DNA of 64,000 nucleotides from Geminicoccus sp. (GCA_002708995.1 PAPT01000005.1:62001-126000), one strand, 5' to 3'; shown: positions 38,598 through 48,203, counted from the stretch's first letter. The notes: generated from the letters alone by a model not told the origin. A program made the numbers and translations.

Positions 38598-39464
38598 CTA
38601 CTGGAGCAGGCTCGGGCTTTGCAGCGACTTCAGGAAGTCGTTGTCGGTCGACAGGATCAGCGCGTTATCCTCCAGCGCAACCGATTCACGGTAGGCCTGC
38701 ATCGACTGCCAGAAGGTGTAGAACTCAAGATCGCGGCCGTGGGCTGCGTTGAGCAGCCGGGCGGCTTCGGCTTCGGCCTCACCGCGCATGATCGCTGCGG
38801 TGGCCCGGGCGGTTGCAACCTTGGTCCGGGCTTCCTGGTTTGCCGTTGCCCGCAGACGCTCGCCTTCTGCCGAACCGTTGGAGAGTTCGGACTTGTAGGT
38901 ATCGAGCAGGTCGGCCGACATTTCGTTGAAGGCAAACGGCAGGTTTTCCGCCACGAAGTCAGCACGGCCGATGCGGATATCGACCACGTCGATGCCCAGC
39001 GCGCCCATCTTGGTGGAAATCTCAGACCGCACGTCCAACAGCAACTGGTCACGCTGATCGGAAAGCACTGTCGACAGGCCGACCGAACGCAGGGCTTCGG
39101 AGAGGCTGTCTTTCGACGCCTGCTCGACCTGCTGCACGCTCAGCAGATCGCTGGTGTTCCGCACGTAGGTGATGGGGTCGGTGATCCGGTAGCGAACGTA
39201 GTAATCCACGTCCAGACGGGTATCGTCGGAGAGAATGAACTGTTCGATTTCCGGGTCGGTTGCCAGCACCCGCTTTTCAATGAAGTCGACGGAACCAAAG
39301 GGCGCGGGCAGCTTGAAGCTGATCCCAGCATCGGTTTCCGCGCGCTGGATCGCGTTAAAGGAACGGACCACGGCCTGCTGGTCTTCGCGAACGATGACCA
39401 CGGCCGACCAGGCCCAGAAGAGTGCGACTGCAACAATCGCGATGGGGATAAGAATTCGGTTCAT
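38598..39464 (-). CDS. hflC: HflC, SPFH-domain modulator of FtsH
   Basis: The 288-residue protein has an N-terminal membrane anchor (IAIVAVALFWAWSAVVIV) and an SPFH/band-7 domain facing the periplasm, with the coiled-coil stretch RLRATANQEARTKVATARATA. HflC forms the large HflKC cage around the FtsH protease. It follows hflK by 22 bases. Confidence 0.95.
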   Translation of the reverse strand: MNRILIPIAIVAVALFWAWSAVVIVREDQQAVVRSFNAIQRAETDAGISFKLPAPFGSVDFIEKRVLATDPEIEQFILSDDTRLDVDYYVRYRITDPITYVRNTSDLLSVQQVEQASKDSLSEALRSVGLSTVLSDQRDQLLLDVRSEISTKMGALGIDVVDIRIGRADFVAENLPFAFNEMSADLLDTYKSELSNGSAEGERLRATANQEARTKVATARATAAIMRGEAEAEAARLLNAAHGRDLEFYTFWQSMQAYRESVALEDNALILSTDNDFLKSLQSPSLLQ

Positions 39465-39486
39465 GATTTCTGGTCTCCGGTCACGA

Positions 39487-40890
39487 TTACTGGTTCAGCG
39501 GGCTGAGCGGCAGCAGCGGCAGGGTATCCCCGCCCAGCGCACCATCGACGATGGTCGTATCTGCCGTAGTCAGCACTTCGCGCATGGTGTCGAGATACAG
39601 GCGCTGCACTGTCACCTCTGGGGCTTCGGCGTAGGCGTCGAGGACTTCGTTGAAGCGCTGGGCTTCACCGCGGGCCGCAGCAATGGTCTCGTTCTTGAAG
39701 GCCGTCGCTTCCTGCAGCACCTTGTCGACCGTACCCTGGGCTTCGTTGATCACCCGGGTCGCTTCGGCCTGTGCCTTGTTGATGATCTCGTTCTTGGTCT
39801 TTTCTGCGTTCTTCACCGCGTTGTAGGACGGTAGAACCGCCAGCGGAGGCTGGGCGTAGGGCACGTCGACACGAACCACGTTGATGCCGGCGCCGTACTC
39901 GTCGAGCAGGGCCTGCAACTGCGATTCAATGTCCTGTGCCAGACCGGTACGGTCGACGACCTCATCGAGCGTCCGAGTTGCCACCGCAGAGCGCAGGGCC
40001 GCTTCGGCCGCCAGCTTGATGGTTTCGGTCGGGTCGGTCGAGTTCAGGCCGCCAAAGCCCTCGGAGGGGTCTTTGACGTTGAACAGGAAGTTCTGTGCAT
40101 TGGCGACGTTCCAGAACACGTTGACGTCGACGTCGGCGATCTTGCCTTCGTTGGTCAGCATCAGGTTCTGGTTCAGCCGGCCGCGGGTCTCGTTCTGCAG
40201 TTCTTGCAGCACCACGTTGGGTTCAACGAAATCCTCTTCGGTCAGGGTTTCCGTCGTCGAGCTGGCGCGCGGGCTGGACTGGGCCAGCCGCTGGTTACGA
40301 CGCTCGATGATGGCCGAGACATCGACGCGCTCGCCGTTGGCGCCTACGGGGGTTTCACGCTGCTGCAGGACGTTGATGACATAGCTGCGCTGGAGCGGGG
40401 AGAGCCATTGGATCTGCAGACCTTCGCCCTTGGTCGTCTGGTACTTCCCCAGGAAGGTCACCACCAGCTCCTGCGACGGGCTGACTAGGCGGACGCCGCC
40501 GGCGTTCCACCAGACGATCCCGAATGCGCCCAGCAGGCCGAGGATGATCAATGGCAGGGGCAGGTTACGGGGTACGCCGCCGGGGGACTGGCGGCGCCCG
40601 CCGCGGCCTCCCCCACGACCGCCGCCACCGACATTGCGGCGCGCACGGTTGAACAGGCTCTCGACGTTGATGCCGCCGCTGTCGCCTTGGCCACCGGCGC
40701 CGTTACCGCTACCGCTGGAGTTGTCGCCGCCGGAGCCACCGCCCCAGGGACCCTGACCACCGGAGCCCCGGCTTCCATCGCCCTTGTTGGAGCCGCCCCA
40801 GGGGCCCTTTCCGCCGCCGCCGCTGCCCCAGGGGCCGGAACCGTTTGAACTCTGCGCCATGTTGGTGTCGCCACCGTTATTCTCTGACAT
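39487..40890 (-). CDS. hflK: HflK, SPFH-domain modulator of FtsH
   Basis: The 467-residue protein has a Gly/Ser/Trp-rich cytosolic N-terminus (repeats such as GSGGGGKGPWGG), a membrane span near LPLPLIILGLLGAFGIVWW, and the SPFH domain. It partners HflC. I chose ATG at 40890 because AGGGA lies seven bases upstream; the longer frame has no ribosome site. The repeat-rich N-terminus is longer than in E. coli but usual for alphaproteobacteria. Confidence 0.94.
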   Translation of the reverse strand: MSENNGGDTNMAQSSNGSGPWGSGGGGKGPWGGSNKGDGSRGSGGQGPWGGGSGGDNSSGSGNGAGGQGDSGGINVESLFNRARRNVGGGGRGGGRGGRRQSPGGVPRNLPLPLIILGLLGAFGIVWWNAGGVRLVSPSQELVVTFLGKYQTTKGEGLQIQWLSPLQRSYVINVLQQRETPVGANGERVDVSAIIERRNQRLAQSSPRASSTTETLTEEDFVEPNVVLQELQNETRGRLNQNLMLTNEGKIADVDVNVFWNVANAQNFLFNVKDPSEGFGGLNSTDPTETIKLAAEAALRSAVATRTLDEVVDRTGLAQDIESQLQALLDEYGAGINVVRVDVPYAQPPLAVLPSYNAVKNAEKTKNEIINKAQAEATRVINEAQGTVDKVLQEATAFKNETIAAARGEAQRFNEVLDAYAEAPEVTVQRLYLDTMREVLTTADTTIVDGALGGDTLPLLPLSPLNQ

Positions 40891-40952
40891 GAAGATTTCC
40901 CTGAATCGTCGTGTGTTGTCTGATGCAAAGGTTGGGGCCGAGCCGCGTGATT

Positions 40953-41732
40953 TCAAGCAGCGGGCTGCTCTGTCAGCAGCGGCATAACAGCCTGTACGTT
41001 GAACAGCGCGTGCAACGCCGTCGGCGCGATCAGTGATCCGGTCCGCTCAAACAGCAAGGCGGACAGAAAACCGAGGGTGAAAATCATCGCCATAGTCCGC
41101 AGTCCCCAGAACGGGCCGAGGTTGTCGATATAGGCGCTGTGAAAGGCCGCAAACACCAGCGCGCTGAACAGCGCGGACTCCACAAACCCAAGCCGCTGCC
41201 GCGCCCAGCCAAAGATCAGCCCGCGAAAGGCGATCTCCTCAAACAAGGGGGCCAGCACCACCAGCGACAGCACCACCAGCAGCTCGAACGCCAGCACGCC
41301 GCCGGGGTGATAGGCGGCGAAAAAGCCCTCTCGCAGCCCCGCTGCCTCCTCCGACCCCGGGTCGAAGCCGAACATGAACAGCGGCTGCAGCAGGAATGAA
41401 ATGGCGAGAATGCCGGCGACGAAGACAAAATCCGTGCCCGCCGGTGTCCAGAACCCGAAGCGCTCCCAGCTGTAGCGGCCACTGAGTCCAAGCAGCAGCA
41501 CGGCCCCAAGCAGCAGCAGCGACAGCAGCACGTCGGTAAGGATAATGCGGTGGCTGTCCAGCGCCGGGGTCCAGCCCCCGGAGAGCAGCCCGCTGATCAG
41601 CCCGAACAGGGGCGCGAGCAACAGCAGCAGCCCCACGACCAGCACCACGTGACCGGCGGGGATCATCCGCTGGTTGTCCGCCGGACCGAAGGCCGGGGCG
41701 CGATAGGGGTTGGGTTGGAGGGGGTTTGACAT
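40953..41732 (-). CDS. CPBP family intramembrane metalloprotease
   Basis: The 259-residue protein has about seven membrane spans. The CPBP motifs are visible: EEIAFRG (EExxxR), FAAFHSAYIDN (FxxxH) and a third HALFNVQA with the conserved His/Asn. These are Rce1-like proteases of uncertain bacterial role. The gene sits between thyX (31 bases upstream) and hflK, so it is probably part of that operon and of membrane protein quality control. Confidence 0.88.
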   Translation of the reverse strand: MSNPLQPNPYRAPAFGPADNQRMIPAGHVVLVVGLLLLLAPLFGLISGLLSGGWTPALDSHRIILTDVLLSLLLLGAVLLLGLSGRYSWERFGFWTPAGTDFVFVAGILAISFLLQPLFMFGFDPGSEEAAGLREGFFAAYHPGGVLAFELLVVLSLVVLAPLFEEIAFRGLIFGWARQRLGFVESALFSALVFAAFHSAYIDNLGPFWGLRTMAMIFTLGFLSALLFERTGSLIAPTALHALFNVQAVMPLLTEQPAA

Positions 41733-41763
41733 CGGGGCGGTCAGTCGCTCAGCCCGGCGCTTG

Positions 41764-42714
41764 TCAGTCGCTCAAGCCCAGCGCCGCCTGCAACTCCCGC
41801 CACTCACGACCGGAGAGCCCAGAGTTGTCGGCATCGACCGTCTCACCCCGCACCATGCGGCGCACGGCGGCCAGCATGGGACCGGACAGATCGAAGCTGT
41901 TCACCCGGTAATCTTCGAAGGCTTTGGCGGTCAGCGGCACCCAGTCGCGCACGATATCGAACATGACTTCGGCAAAGACACGGATTTCGTACTGGGCGTG
42001 CGGGTCCATGCGCAGGCTCAAGAAGTGGTTCAGGTTGTGCAGATCGACCTTCCAGTACCACTGCGTATAGGCGGACAGCGGCAGGGTCATGCGCGCCAGT
42101 TCGCGGGCCAGCCCCTGCTTGTCCTCATTGATCACGCGGCCGTTCTGGCGCTCGTTCAACAGGGTCTCGTAGCGGTCGTAGGATCGGACGGCGTCGGCCT
42201 TGAGCATGTCCAGCACTTCGGCCGCTTCCTCGTCACGGAGCACGTCGCCCCGGCCCTGGTTGTTGATATCGCTCTGCGCGGCCAGATGCTCGGGCGCCGG
42301 AATGTAGAATTCGCGGTCGAGCATGGAGTAGCGCGCGGAGTATTCGTTGACGTTCGCGGTGCGGTGGCGGATCCACTGGCGGGCCACGAAAATCGGCAGC
42401 TTGATGTGGAACTTGATCTCGCACATCTCGAAGGGTGTCGAGTGGCGGTGGCGCATGAGATAGCGGATCAGCCCCTCGTCGTTGCGCACCGACTTGGTGC
42501 CCTTGCCGTAGGACACGCGGGCGGCCTGCACGATCGAGGTGTCGTCACCCATATAGTCGATAACCCGGACGAAGCCGTGGTCGAGGACGGGGAAAATCTT
42601 ATAAAGGCGATCCTCCAGCGCCGTTGACGTCACCCGCGAGGTCGGGCGGGTAAAGGCGCGGAGTTCTTCGATCTCGAGGTCGATCTGGCGGTTCTGGTCT
42701 GTGCTGTCACTCAT
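41764..42714 (-). CDS. thyX: FAD-dependent thymidylate synthase
   Basis: ThyX methylates dUMP using methylene-tetrahydrofolate, NADPH and FAD. The signature RHR-x7-S is [11 protein letters not shown] at residues 116-126, and the FAD/dUMP segment [15 protein letters not shown] follows. At 316 residues it is within the long alphaproteobacterial range. ATG at 42714 has GGAG five bases upstream. It is divergent from the tmRNA gene; no thyA is present here. Confidence 0.96.
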   Translation of the reverse strand: MSDSTDQNRQIDLEIEELRAFTRPTSRVTSTALEDRLYKIFPVLDHGFVRVIDYMGDDTSIVQAARVSYGKGTKSVRNDEGLIRYLMRHRHSTPFEMCEIKFHIKLPIFVARQWIRHRTANVNEYSARYSMLDREFYIPAPEHLAAQSDINNQGRGDVLRDEEAAEVLDMLKADAVRSYDRYETLLNERQNGRVINEDKQGLARELARMTLPLSAYTQWYWKVDLHNLNHFLSLRMDPHAQYEIRVFAEVMFDIVRDWVPLTAKAFEDYRVNSFDLSGPMLAAVRRMVRGETVDADNSGLSGREWRELQAALGLSD

Positions 42715-42761
42715 AATGACTCCATCACTAACCAATTGCATGGTCGGTGAAAACGCTTATA

Positions 42762-42791
42762 TTGACAGGTGAGCCACGCTCTATGGCGATA
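42762..42791 (+). promoter_or_regulatory. Candidate tmRNA promoter
   Basis: TTGACA (42762-42767), a perfect -35 hexamer, with GCGATA (42786-42791) at 18 bases as a weak -10 box. It lies just upstream of the acceptor piece and inside the thyX-ssrA divergent gap. Confidence 0.42.
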
Positions 42792-43056
42792 AACCAGGCA
42801 GGTAATAGATGTTGCGGACCCGGGGGCGGTACCCGGCGCCTCCACCAACGAACCAACCGATCACGCGTTGGTTCCTTGATGGGGGCGAAATAGGATCGAC
42901 GTGCATTGAAAGCTGTTTGTTTCGCCCGTGATGATTCCGGCGTAACCGGGTCGTTAAACACAGTTGCAAACAACTATGTTGCTCCGCGTGCTGCTCTCGC
43001 TGCCTAAGCAGCTGAGCCCGCGAAACTGAATTCCTGCACATTAGCATGTGCAGGTG
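42792..43056 (+). ncRNA. ssrA: Circularly permuted two-piece tmRNA
   Basis: The acceptor piece comes first: T-arm CCGGG-GGCGGTA-CCCGG and acceptor strand CGCCTCC-A-CCA ending at 42847. A spacer (42848-42880) with a seven-pair hairpin AACCAAC/GTTGGTT follows, then the coding piece from 42881 (GGGGGCGAAATAGGATCGACG). The 5' GGGGGCG pairs with CGCCTCC, closing the tRNA-like end. The tag frame 42966-43007 reads ANNYVAPRAALAA-stop. The order (CCA half before tag half) is the alphaproteobacterial permuted form. The outer ends are approximate; a hairpin at 43033-43054 (CCTGCACA/TGTGCAGG) may mark the 3' end. Confidence 0.93.
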
Positions 43057-43125
43057 GGGTCTTGGGCACCTAGCAACAGAACGCCCAATTTCTCTCTGTC
43101 ATAGTTGAACCGCGCACATCCCGGC

Positions 43126-43155
43126 TTGCTTTGACTCGGGGTCTTTGCTTGTAAG
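43126..43155 (+). promoter_or_regulatory. Candidate sspB promoter
   Basis: TTGCTT (43126-43131), 18 bases, TGTAAG (43150-43155). The expected transcript start is about 25 bases before the sspB ATG. Confidence 0.33.
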
Positions 43156-43186
43156 GGGCGAGCCATTGCCAGCAAGGACCGTCCGA

Positions 43187-43702
43187 ATGAGCCAAGCCGT
43201 GATCAAATCCCTCTTCGCGCAGCGGAGCCGTGATTTTCTCAAGGACGTGCTGAGCCGCTACACCGACGCAGGGCCGAAGGCGCCTGACATCCTGCTGGTG
43301 GTGAAAACCACTCACCCCGGCGTGGTCCTCCCCGGCTACCTCAAAGAAGAATACCCCGAGGCCATCCATCTGGTCTTCGGCGGTTACAGCGAAAACCTGA
43401 TGCTTGGCGAGGCAGGCTTCGACGTTACCCTGTCCTTCGGCGACGGCTACGAAGACCTCAGCATTCCCTTCGACGCGATCGAAGGTCTGGTCTGTCAGGA
43501 AGAAGGCTTCGCCCTGCAACTGCCTTCGCTTACCGACGATGACGATGAGGACGACGACGGTGCCCCAGACGCAGATGCGGACGCGGACGCTGAGGCTGGC
43601 ACGGTAGATGACAGCGGCGATGCTGGCGAGGGTGCGTCCGATGCGGCTGAAGCAGCACCGGGTGACAACGTGGTCACGCTCGACGCCTTCCGCCGCAAAT
43701 AA
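43187..43702 (+). CDS. sspB: SspB, ClpXP adaptor for SsrA-tagged proteins
   Basis: SspB tethers tagged substrates to ClpX. The 171-residue protein has the SspB core (VVKTTHPGVVLPGYLKEEYP, LSFGDGYEDLSIPFDAIEGL), a long acidic linker (TDDDDEDDDGAPDADADADA) and a C-terminal tail NVVTLDAFRRK that matches the ClpX-binding XB motif. ATG at 43187 has AAGGA eight bases upstream. The N-terminus is shorter than in Caulobacter SspB-alpha. Its position about 130 bases after tmRNA joins tag and adaptor at one locus. Confidence 0.88.
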   Translation: MSQAVIKSLFAQRSRDFLKDVLSRYTDAGPKAPDILLVVKTTHPGVVLPGYLKEEYPEAIHLVFGGYSENLMLGEAGFDVTLSFGDGYEDLSIPFDAIEGLVCQEEGFALQLPSLTDDDDEDDDGAPDADADADAEAGTVDDSGDAGEGASDAAEAAPGDNVVTLDAFRRK

Positions 43703-43713
43703 GCCTTGGCCGC

Positions 43714-44613
43714 TCAGGCCCGTGAGGGCGACGGCACGCCCAGCACCCATCCTTCTTCGTCCAAAACTGCCTGCGGATAGGCCTCGGTCATCCACCGCGC
43801 CAGCGCGTCCGGTCGACGGCGCCAGCCTGCGGTCATGGCGCTGACCTGATCCGCGTCCTTGCACGGCCCGCCTATGGCCGGGACCGGCCACAGCGACAGA
43901 TACAGCTCGGTAAAGACCTGAGTCGGCCCCGCGGCGGGAACGTGTTCAAAGGGCCAGACCGTGACCCCGAGACGCTGGCGCAGGCGCTCCAGCACTGGGA
44001 TGCCCATCAACCCCTGCGAGCCGACCGATCCGACATAGGCGAGCTTCCAACCCGGCTGCGACTTGGGCACCGGGACTTCACACAGGCGGCGCTCGGCGAG
44101 GATATGCGTGGCGGGGCGGAAGGGAGAGAGGTTCGGCCGCGCGTGCTGGCGCGGGCAGCCCCAAAACGGCCCCTCGTTGAAGCCCAGCCAGCGGTTCAGC
44201 TCAGCGGCGACGGCAAAGCGATTGTTGGCGTTGCGCTCATCATCCTCGATCAGCGCGGAGAACACCCGCCAGATCACGCGCCACGGCGCCGTCTCACCCC
44301 TTTGCGCCGTCGATGTCCCGACCTCCGCCACCCCGTTCGCCGGTGCGTTCGCAGCCAGCCGGGCGGCAAAGCCTTGCGGATAGCCAAAGGGAAAATCAAA
44401 GCCCATGAGCAACCGGGTGCCTGTCGACTGACTGCGCTCGATCTCGAGGGCGAGGAAGGCCTCGGCCGCGAACCGCGTGGAAAAATTCAGTAGCCTATGG
44501 CCCGACCCGCCCGGCCCGGCGCGGCGGCGGCTGATCCAAATCGAGTTCGCCCCCTTGACCGGGACCGAAGCGGCGGACCAGTCTACGGCGATAAACGTAT
44601 CGAAAGGCTGCAT
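43714..44613 (-). CDS. DUF429-like protein with RNase H-like fold motif
   Basis: This 299-residue protein is related to proteins that databases often label 'molybdopterin guanine dinucleotide synthesis', a label I cannot support from the sequence. The N-terminal FIAVDWSAASVP resembles the first acidic strand of DUF429 and related RNase H/actin-like folds, and MGFDFPFGYP holds a second conserved Asp. It has no signal peptide. It is convergent with sspB and its start lies six bases from the start of the ribbon-helix-helix gene, so the two may share control. Confidence 0.6.
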   Translation of the reverse strand: MQPFDTFIAVDWSAASVPVKGANSIWISRRRAGPGGSGHRLLNFSTRFAAEAFLALEIERSQSTGTRLLMGFDFPFGYPQGFAARLAANAPANGVAEVGTSTAQRGETAPWRVIWRVFSALIEDDERNANNRFAVAAELNRWLGFNEGPFWGCPRQHARPNLSPFRPATHILAERRLCEVPVPKSQPGWKLAYVGSVGSQGLMGIPVLERLRQRLGVTVWPFEHVPAAGPTQVFTELYLSLWPVPAIGGPCKDADQVSAMTAGWRRRPDALARWMTEAYPQAVLDEEGWVLGVPSPSRA

Positions 44614-44619
44614 GACCCC

Positions 44620-44913
44620 GTGGCTGACCCCTCATCCTTCGAAAGCTGGCTGGAAACAGCCGGGCTGGCGCCCGACGGCATCGATCAGCGCCCGATCAAG
44701 CGCTCGGTGACCATCGCCGGACACGCCACCTCGATTTCGCTCGAACCCGTGTTTTGGCAAGGTCTGCAGGCGCTGGCGGCGGAAGAAGGTCTCTCGCTGG
44801 CCGCTGCAATTGCGGCGATCGACCGGGTGCGGGGCGCCAATGGCCTGCCCAGTGCAATCCGTCAGGTGCTCTATGCCCGCACGCGGCAGGCTCAGCGTTC
44901 GACCGAGAGCTGA
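44620..44913 (+). CDS. Ribbon-helix-helix domain protein
   Basis: The segment RPIKRSVTIAGHATSISLEP followed by FWQGLQALAAEEGLSLAAAI and SAIRQVLYAR matches a small alphaproteobacterial RHH family (putative DNA-binding repressor). The frame is open from 44497 inside the opposite gene. I prefer the GTG at 44620 (98 residues), which clears the divergent gene; GAAAGG is 12 bases upstream. Its last 22 bases overlap the end of the AsmA gene on the other strand. A target is unknown; the divergent DUF429-like gene is a natural candidate. Confidence 0.7.
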   Translation: MADPSSFESWLETAGLAPDGIDQRPIKRSVTIAGHATSISLEPVFWQGLQALAAEEGLSLAAAIAAIDRVRGANGLPSAIRQVLYARTRQAQRSTES

Positions 44914-47900
44914 GCGGGGTCGGCCACCGATCCGCTGATCAGCAGCACCTGCTCGACCAGAGCGTCGTCCTCGGCGCTGTAGAGTTCGATCCGCGCCGGC
45001 CCTGCCCCGCCCAGCCCGGCGGCGGCCCAGCCCTCCAGCGACACCTGCCCCTTGGCGAGCAATGTGCCGCGCCGTCCGGCGAGCGTCAGCGTGCTGGTGG
45101 TCAGCGCGCCAGCGTCCATCTGCACCAGCCCGGTCAGCGCGGCGGCCCCGTCGAAGAACAGTCCGCGCAGATCCTCGTAGGCGCTGATCCCCTGCGGCCC
45201 GGTCAGAAAGGCACGCCACGGCCCGTCAGCGGACAGTTGCCCGGCCGCATTGATCGCGGTCAGGGCCAATTCCAACCGTGCCCGGGCGTCGACCTCGAAA
45301 CTCGCTGCACCGGCCGTCAGCAGTCCGGCAAAGTCTGCAGCGCGGGCCTGAAAGCTTTCGGCCGACAGCGTCAGCGTGTCGAAGGTCAGTGCCGTCTCTG
45401 CGGCAGGCCGGAACACGGGCCGCGCGTCGGTGATCGCAACCGACAGGTCTGCGAACACATCCTGCCCGACCAGCACGTCACCGCTCAGGCTCAACCTGCC
45501 CACACCCAGCGGACCGCCAACGATCCGACCTTCGAGCCGGTTGACGATGTAGCGCCCGGGGGTGAAGGACAGCGCCAGCCAGGCGTCCTCAATCTGCCCC
45601 AGATCACCGGCGTCGAGCCGGCCGATCGACAGGGCCACCTCACCCGAGAGCCCGGCGAGCAGCGGTGACAGCAGATTTCTACCGCTACCCGAGGACAGGG
45701 CGGCGAGCCAGTCCGCGCCCATGATCCGGTCCGCTTCACCGATAAAACTCAGGGTCTGGGTCTGGGCGTTAAAGCGCCCCTCGCCTGTCATCTGAACGCT
45801 ATCGCCCAGTGTCAGATCAATGTTGAACGCGCGATCAGCCGAAGCAGAACCGGCGGTAAACACCAGATCGAGCTCTGCGGTCTGCCCCGCGGGCAAGCCG
45901 ATGGCGCCCAGCCCCAGCGCGGTCAACAGATCTGCGGCCTCAGGGTGTTCGAGGCGGAGCTGCAGGCTGGATTCGGTTGTCTCTGTAGAGGCGTTTCCGG
46001 CACCGTCCTCTGACGGCTGTCGCGAAAGGGTCAGATCGGTCCCCAGCACCGTGCCGATCCCGACCAACTCACCGTCGTCGGAAAGCCGGCCGCTGACCAT
46101 CGCCCCGCGGCTGGTCTCCGGCACAGCATCCGGGTCGAGCATGGCCGTGGGCAGGCCCAGAACCGTGAACAGATCGGCGGCACGGGCGGCGGTGAAGGAC
46201 CAGGTCTGGTTGCCATCCGCATCAGGCATGGTCGCCGACAGGTCGCTGTCGTCGCTGATCAGGCTCAACTCCCACGGTCGATCCGCCGTCGGCCGCAGCA
46301 GCACCAGCCGGTCGAGCGCAAGCGCGTCGAGCGCACGGTTCAGAAGGTCGTAGTCGAGGGCAGCCGGGGCAAAGCGTGAGAGCGCCCGCTCGGCTGCCCG
46401 GGGACGATCGCTGAGGACGATTTCCACCTGCCCGGATTGCAGGCTCTCCCCGGTTTCATCAAAGCGGGTGACGGCGTGGACGTGGTTGCCGTCTTCATCG
46501 AGGAAGCGGACGTCGAGCAACTGACTGCGGTCACCCAGCGGCTCAACCTCAGCCTCGAACTCCCGGAAAATGCGCGGGCCGAGTGTTGCCGTGCTGGCGC
46601 GGATCGACAGCGAACCGGCCCCCAGCGCGCGCATGCGCTCGGTCAGCACCCGGCCCTGCTCGGCCAGTTCAGGCACGGAGTCGACATCCAATGCCGGCGC
46701 CCAGGTGCTGAGGTCTAAGGTCTCGACATCCACGGACAGCCGCGCGGCGCCCAGTCCGGTCACAGCATCCAGCGAGAACGGGGCGCCGTCGATGCTGAAT
46801 CCGCCCTGGTTGGTCTCGACCCGGCCACTGATCACGGCGAGCGCGCCATCGATCAGCGCTACTTCGCCCTCGAAATTCAGCCGCCCGAGGCTCCGCGCCA
46901 GCGCCGCGCGGTCAGGGTCTGAGATCAGGAGTGAGGGGTCATCGGCCGTGATCCGTCCGGCGAACTCCAGCTCGTCGGAACCGGCGACGATCAGCCGGTC
47001 GAGGTCAAAAGAAACCGCTGCGTCGGTCTTGGCGCGGAGCGAGCGCAGGCGCAGGCCTTCTGTCGCTGTTAAGGCCCCGGCCGCGGTGAGGCGTTCGACC
47101 GCCGTCCCGTTGGGCAGGCTCAGATCCTGCGCGCTGATGTCGAAGCGCAGCCCCAGCCCACCGAGGTCGGCCACAGCGCCGGGCAGCAGCGTGGTCCAGT
47201 CGCGCACGGGCAGGTCAGCGGCGGCTGTGGCGAGGGGGATGCCGGTCCCGGAGAGGATCAGGTCGAGGAAATTCTGATCAGGTGACGGGCTCAGCCGCGC
47301 CTTGCCCCGGATCTGCTGACCATTGGCCAGACTGAAGGTCAGGCCGGGCAGGTCGTAGCCTTCCTGATCGCTCAGCACCCGGGATTCGACCTTGATACCC
47401 GGACCATCATCGAGGCCGATGCGACCCAGCAGCGGGTGGCGGAAGCCCTCAGCACGGAGCTTCCAGCCGAGGTCTTCGCGCACGATCAGGCTGTTGGTAA
47501 ACTTATCATCGATGGCGCCGCTGAGGCTGATGCGGCGGCCCGCTTCGCCGCGCACGTCTATGTCGAAGCCACGCTCTCCGCGCGGGTTTGCCGTTGGCAC
47601 AAAGGCGATGTCCACGTTATAGGGCGCCTGCCCGACCAGCACCCGTCCCTTCGCCTCAAAGGCATAACCGTCCACGCGCTCGACCTGCAGATCATCAATC
47701 CCCAGCCGCAAGGACTGGCCCAGCGGTTCGTCGACGTAGAGCAGTTCGCCATCGGACAGGTTGAGCAGCGACAGGGGTGCCGGGGTCTCGCTCTGCCCCG
47801 AAAGACCGGAGAACAGCGGCGCGGCACCAAAGGTAACAGAGCGGTCCTCAGCCCGGTTCAGGAAGATCACCGGACGGTCGAGATCGACGGCCTCGACGAC

Positions 47901-48203
47901 GACGCGCCCGATCGCCAGCGCGCGGGGGAGCAGGTCGAAGGTTGCGGTATCGGCGGCGAGCAGCACGTCGTTGGTCCGGCTGCCGTCGCCCAGCACCCGC
48001 ACGTCGGTCAGCTGCAGCCGCGGTCGGGGCAGCAGCCGGATAGCGGCATCTTCGCCCGCCGTGACCGGCTGACCCAAAGCGCGGCTCAGGCCGACCAGCG
48101 CCTGCGCACGGTACACGTTCGGGGTCAGCAGCCGCGGGGTCAGGCTCAGTGCCGCTATGAACATTGCGATCAGTGCCGCGATGAAGATGCCCAGACGAAG
48201 CAT
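44892..48203 (-). CDS. AsmA family outer-membrane-homeostasis protein
   Basis: The 1103-residue protein has one N-terminal anchor (FIAALIAMFIAALSL) and a very long periplasmic part made of repeated beta segments. The start of the fold, RALGQPVTAGEDAAIRLLPRPRLQLTDVRVL, is characteristic of AsmA. Members of the AsmA/TamB/YhdP group bridge the periplasm and move phospholipids to the outer membrane. This is one of the longer AsmA proteins. Its 3' end overlaps the RHH gene by 22 bases. Confidence 0.9.
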   Translation of the reverse strand: MLRLGIFIAALIAMFIAALSLTPRLLTPNVYRAQALVGLSRALGQPVTAGEDAAIRLLPRPRLQLTDVRVLGDGSRTNDVLLAADTATFDLLPRALAIGRVVVEAVDLDRPVIFLNRAEDRSVTFGAAPLFSGLSGQSETPAPLSLLNLSDGELLYVDEPLGQSLRLGIDDLQVERVDGYAFEAKGRVLVGQAPYNVDIAFVPTANPRGERGFDIDVRGEAGRRISLSGAIDDKFTNSLIVREDLGWKLRAEGFRHPLLGRIGLDDGPGIKVESRVLSDQEGYDLPGLTFSLANGQQIRGKARLSPSPDQNFLDLILSGTGIPLATAAADLPVRDWTTLLPGAVADLGGLGLRFDISAQDLSLPNGTAVERLTAAGALTATEGLRLRSLRAKTDAAVSFDLDRLIVAGSDELEFAGRITADDPSLLISDPDRAALARSLGRLNFEGEVALIDGALAVISGRVETNQGGFSIDGAPFSLDAVTGLGAARLSVDVETLDLSTWAPALDVDSVPELAEQGRVLTERMRALGAGSLSIRASTATLGPRIFREFEAEVEPLGDRSQLLDVRFLDEDGNHVHAVTRFDETGESLQSGQVEIVLSDRPRAAERALSRFAPAALDYDLLNRALDALALDRLVLLRPTADRPWELSLISDDSDLSATMPDADGNQTWSFTAARAADLFTVLGLPTAMLDPDAVPETSRGAMVSGRLSDDGELVGIGTVLGTDLTLSRQPSEDGAGNASTETTESSLQLRLEHPEAADLLTALGLGAIGLPAGQTAELDLVFTAGSASADRAFNIDLTLGDSVQMTGEGRFNAQTQTLSFIGEADRIMGADWLAALSSGSGRNLLSPLLAGLSGEVALSIGRLDAGDLGQIEDAWLALSFTPGRYIVNRLEGRIVGGPLGVGRLSLSGDVLVGQDVFADLSVAITDARPVFRPAAETALTFDTLTLSAESFQARAADFAGLLTAGAASFEVDARARLELALTAINAAGQLSADGPWRAFLTGPQGISAYEDLRGLFFDGAAALTGLVQMDAGALTTSTLTLAGRRGTLLAKGQVSLEGWAAAGLGGAGPARIELYSAEDDALVEQVLLISGSVADPAQLSVER

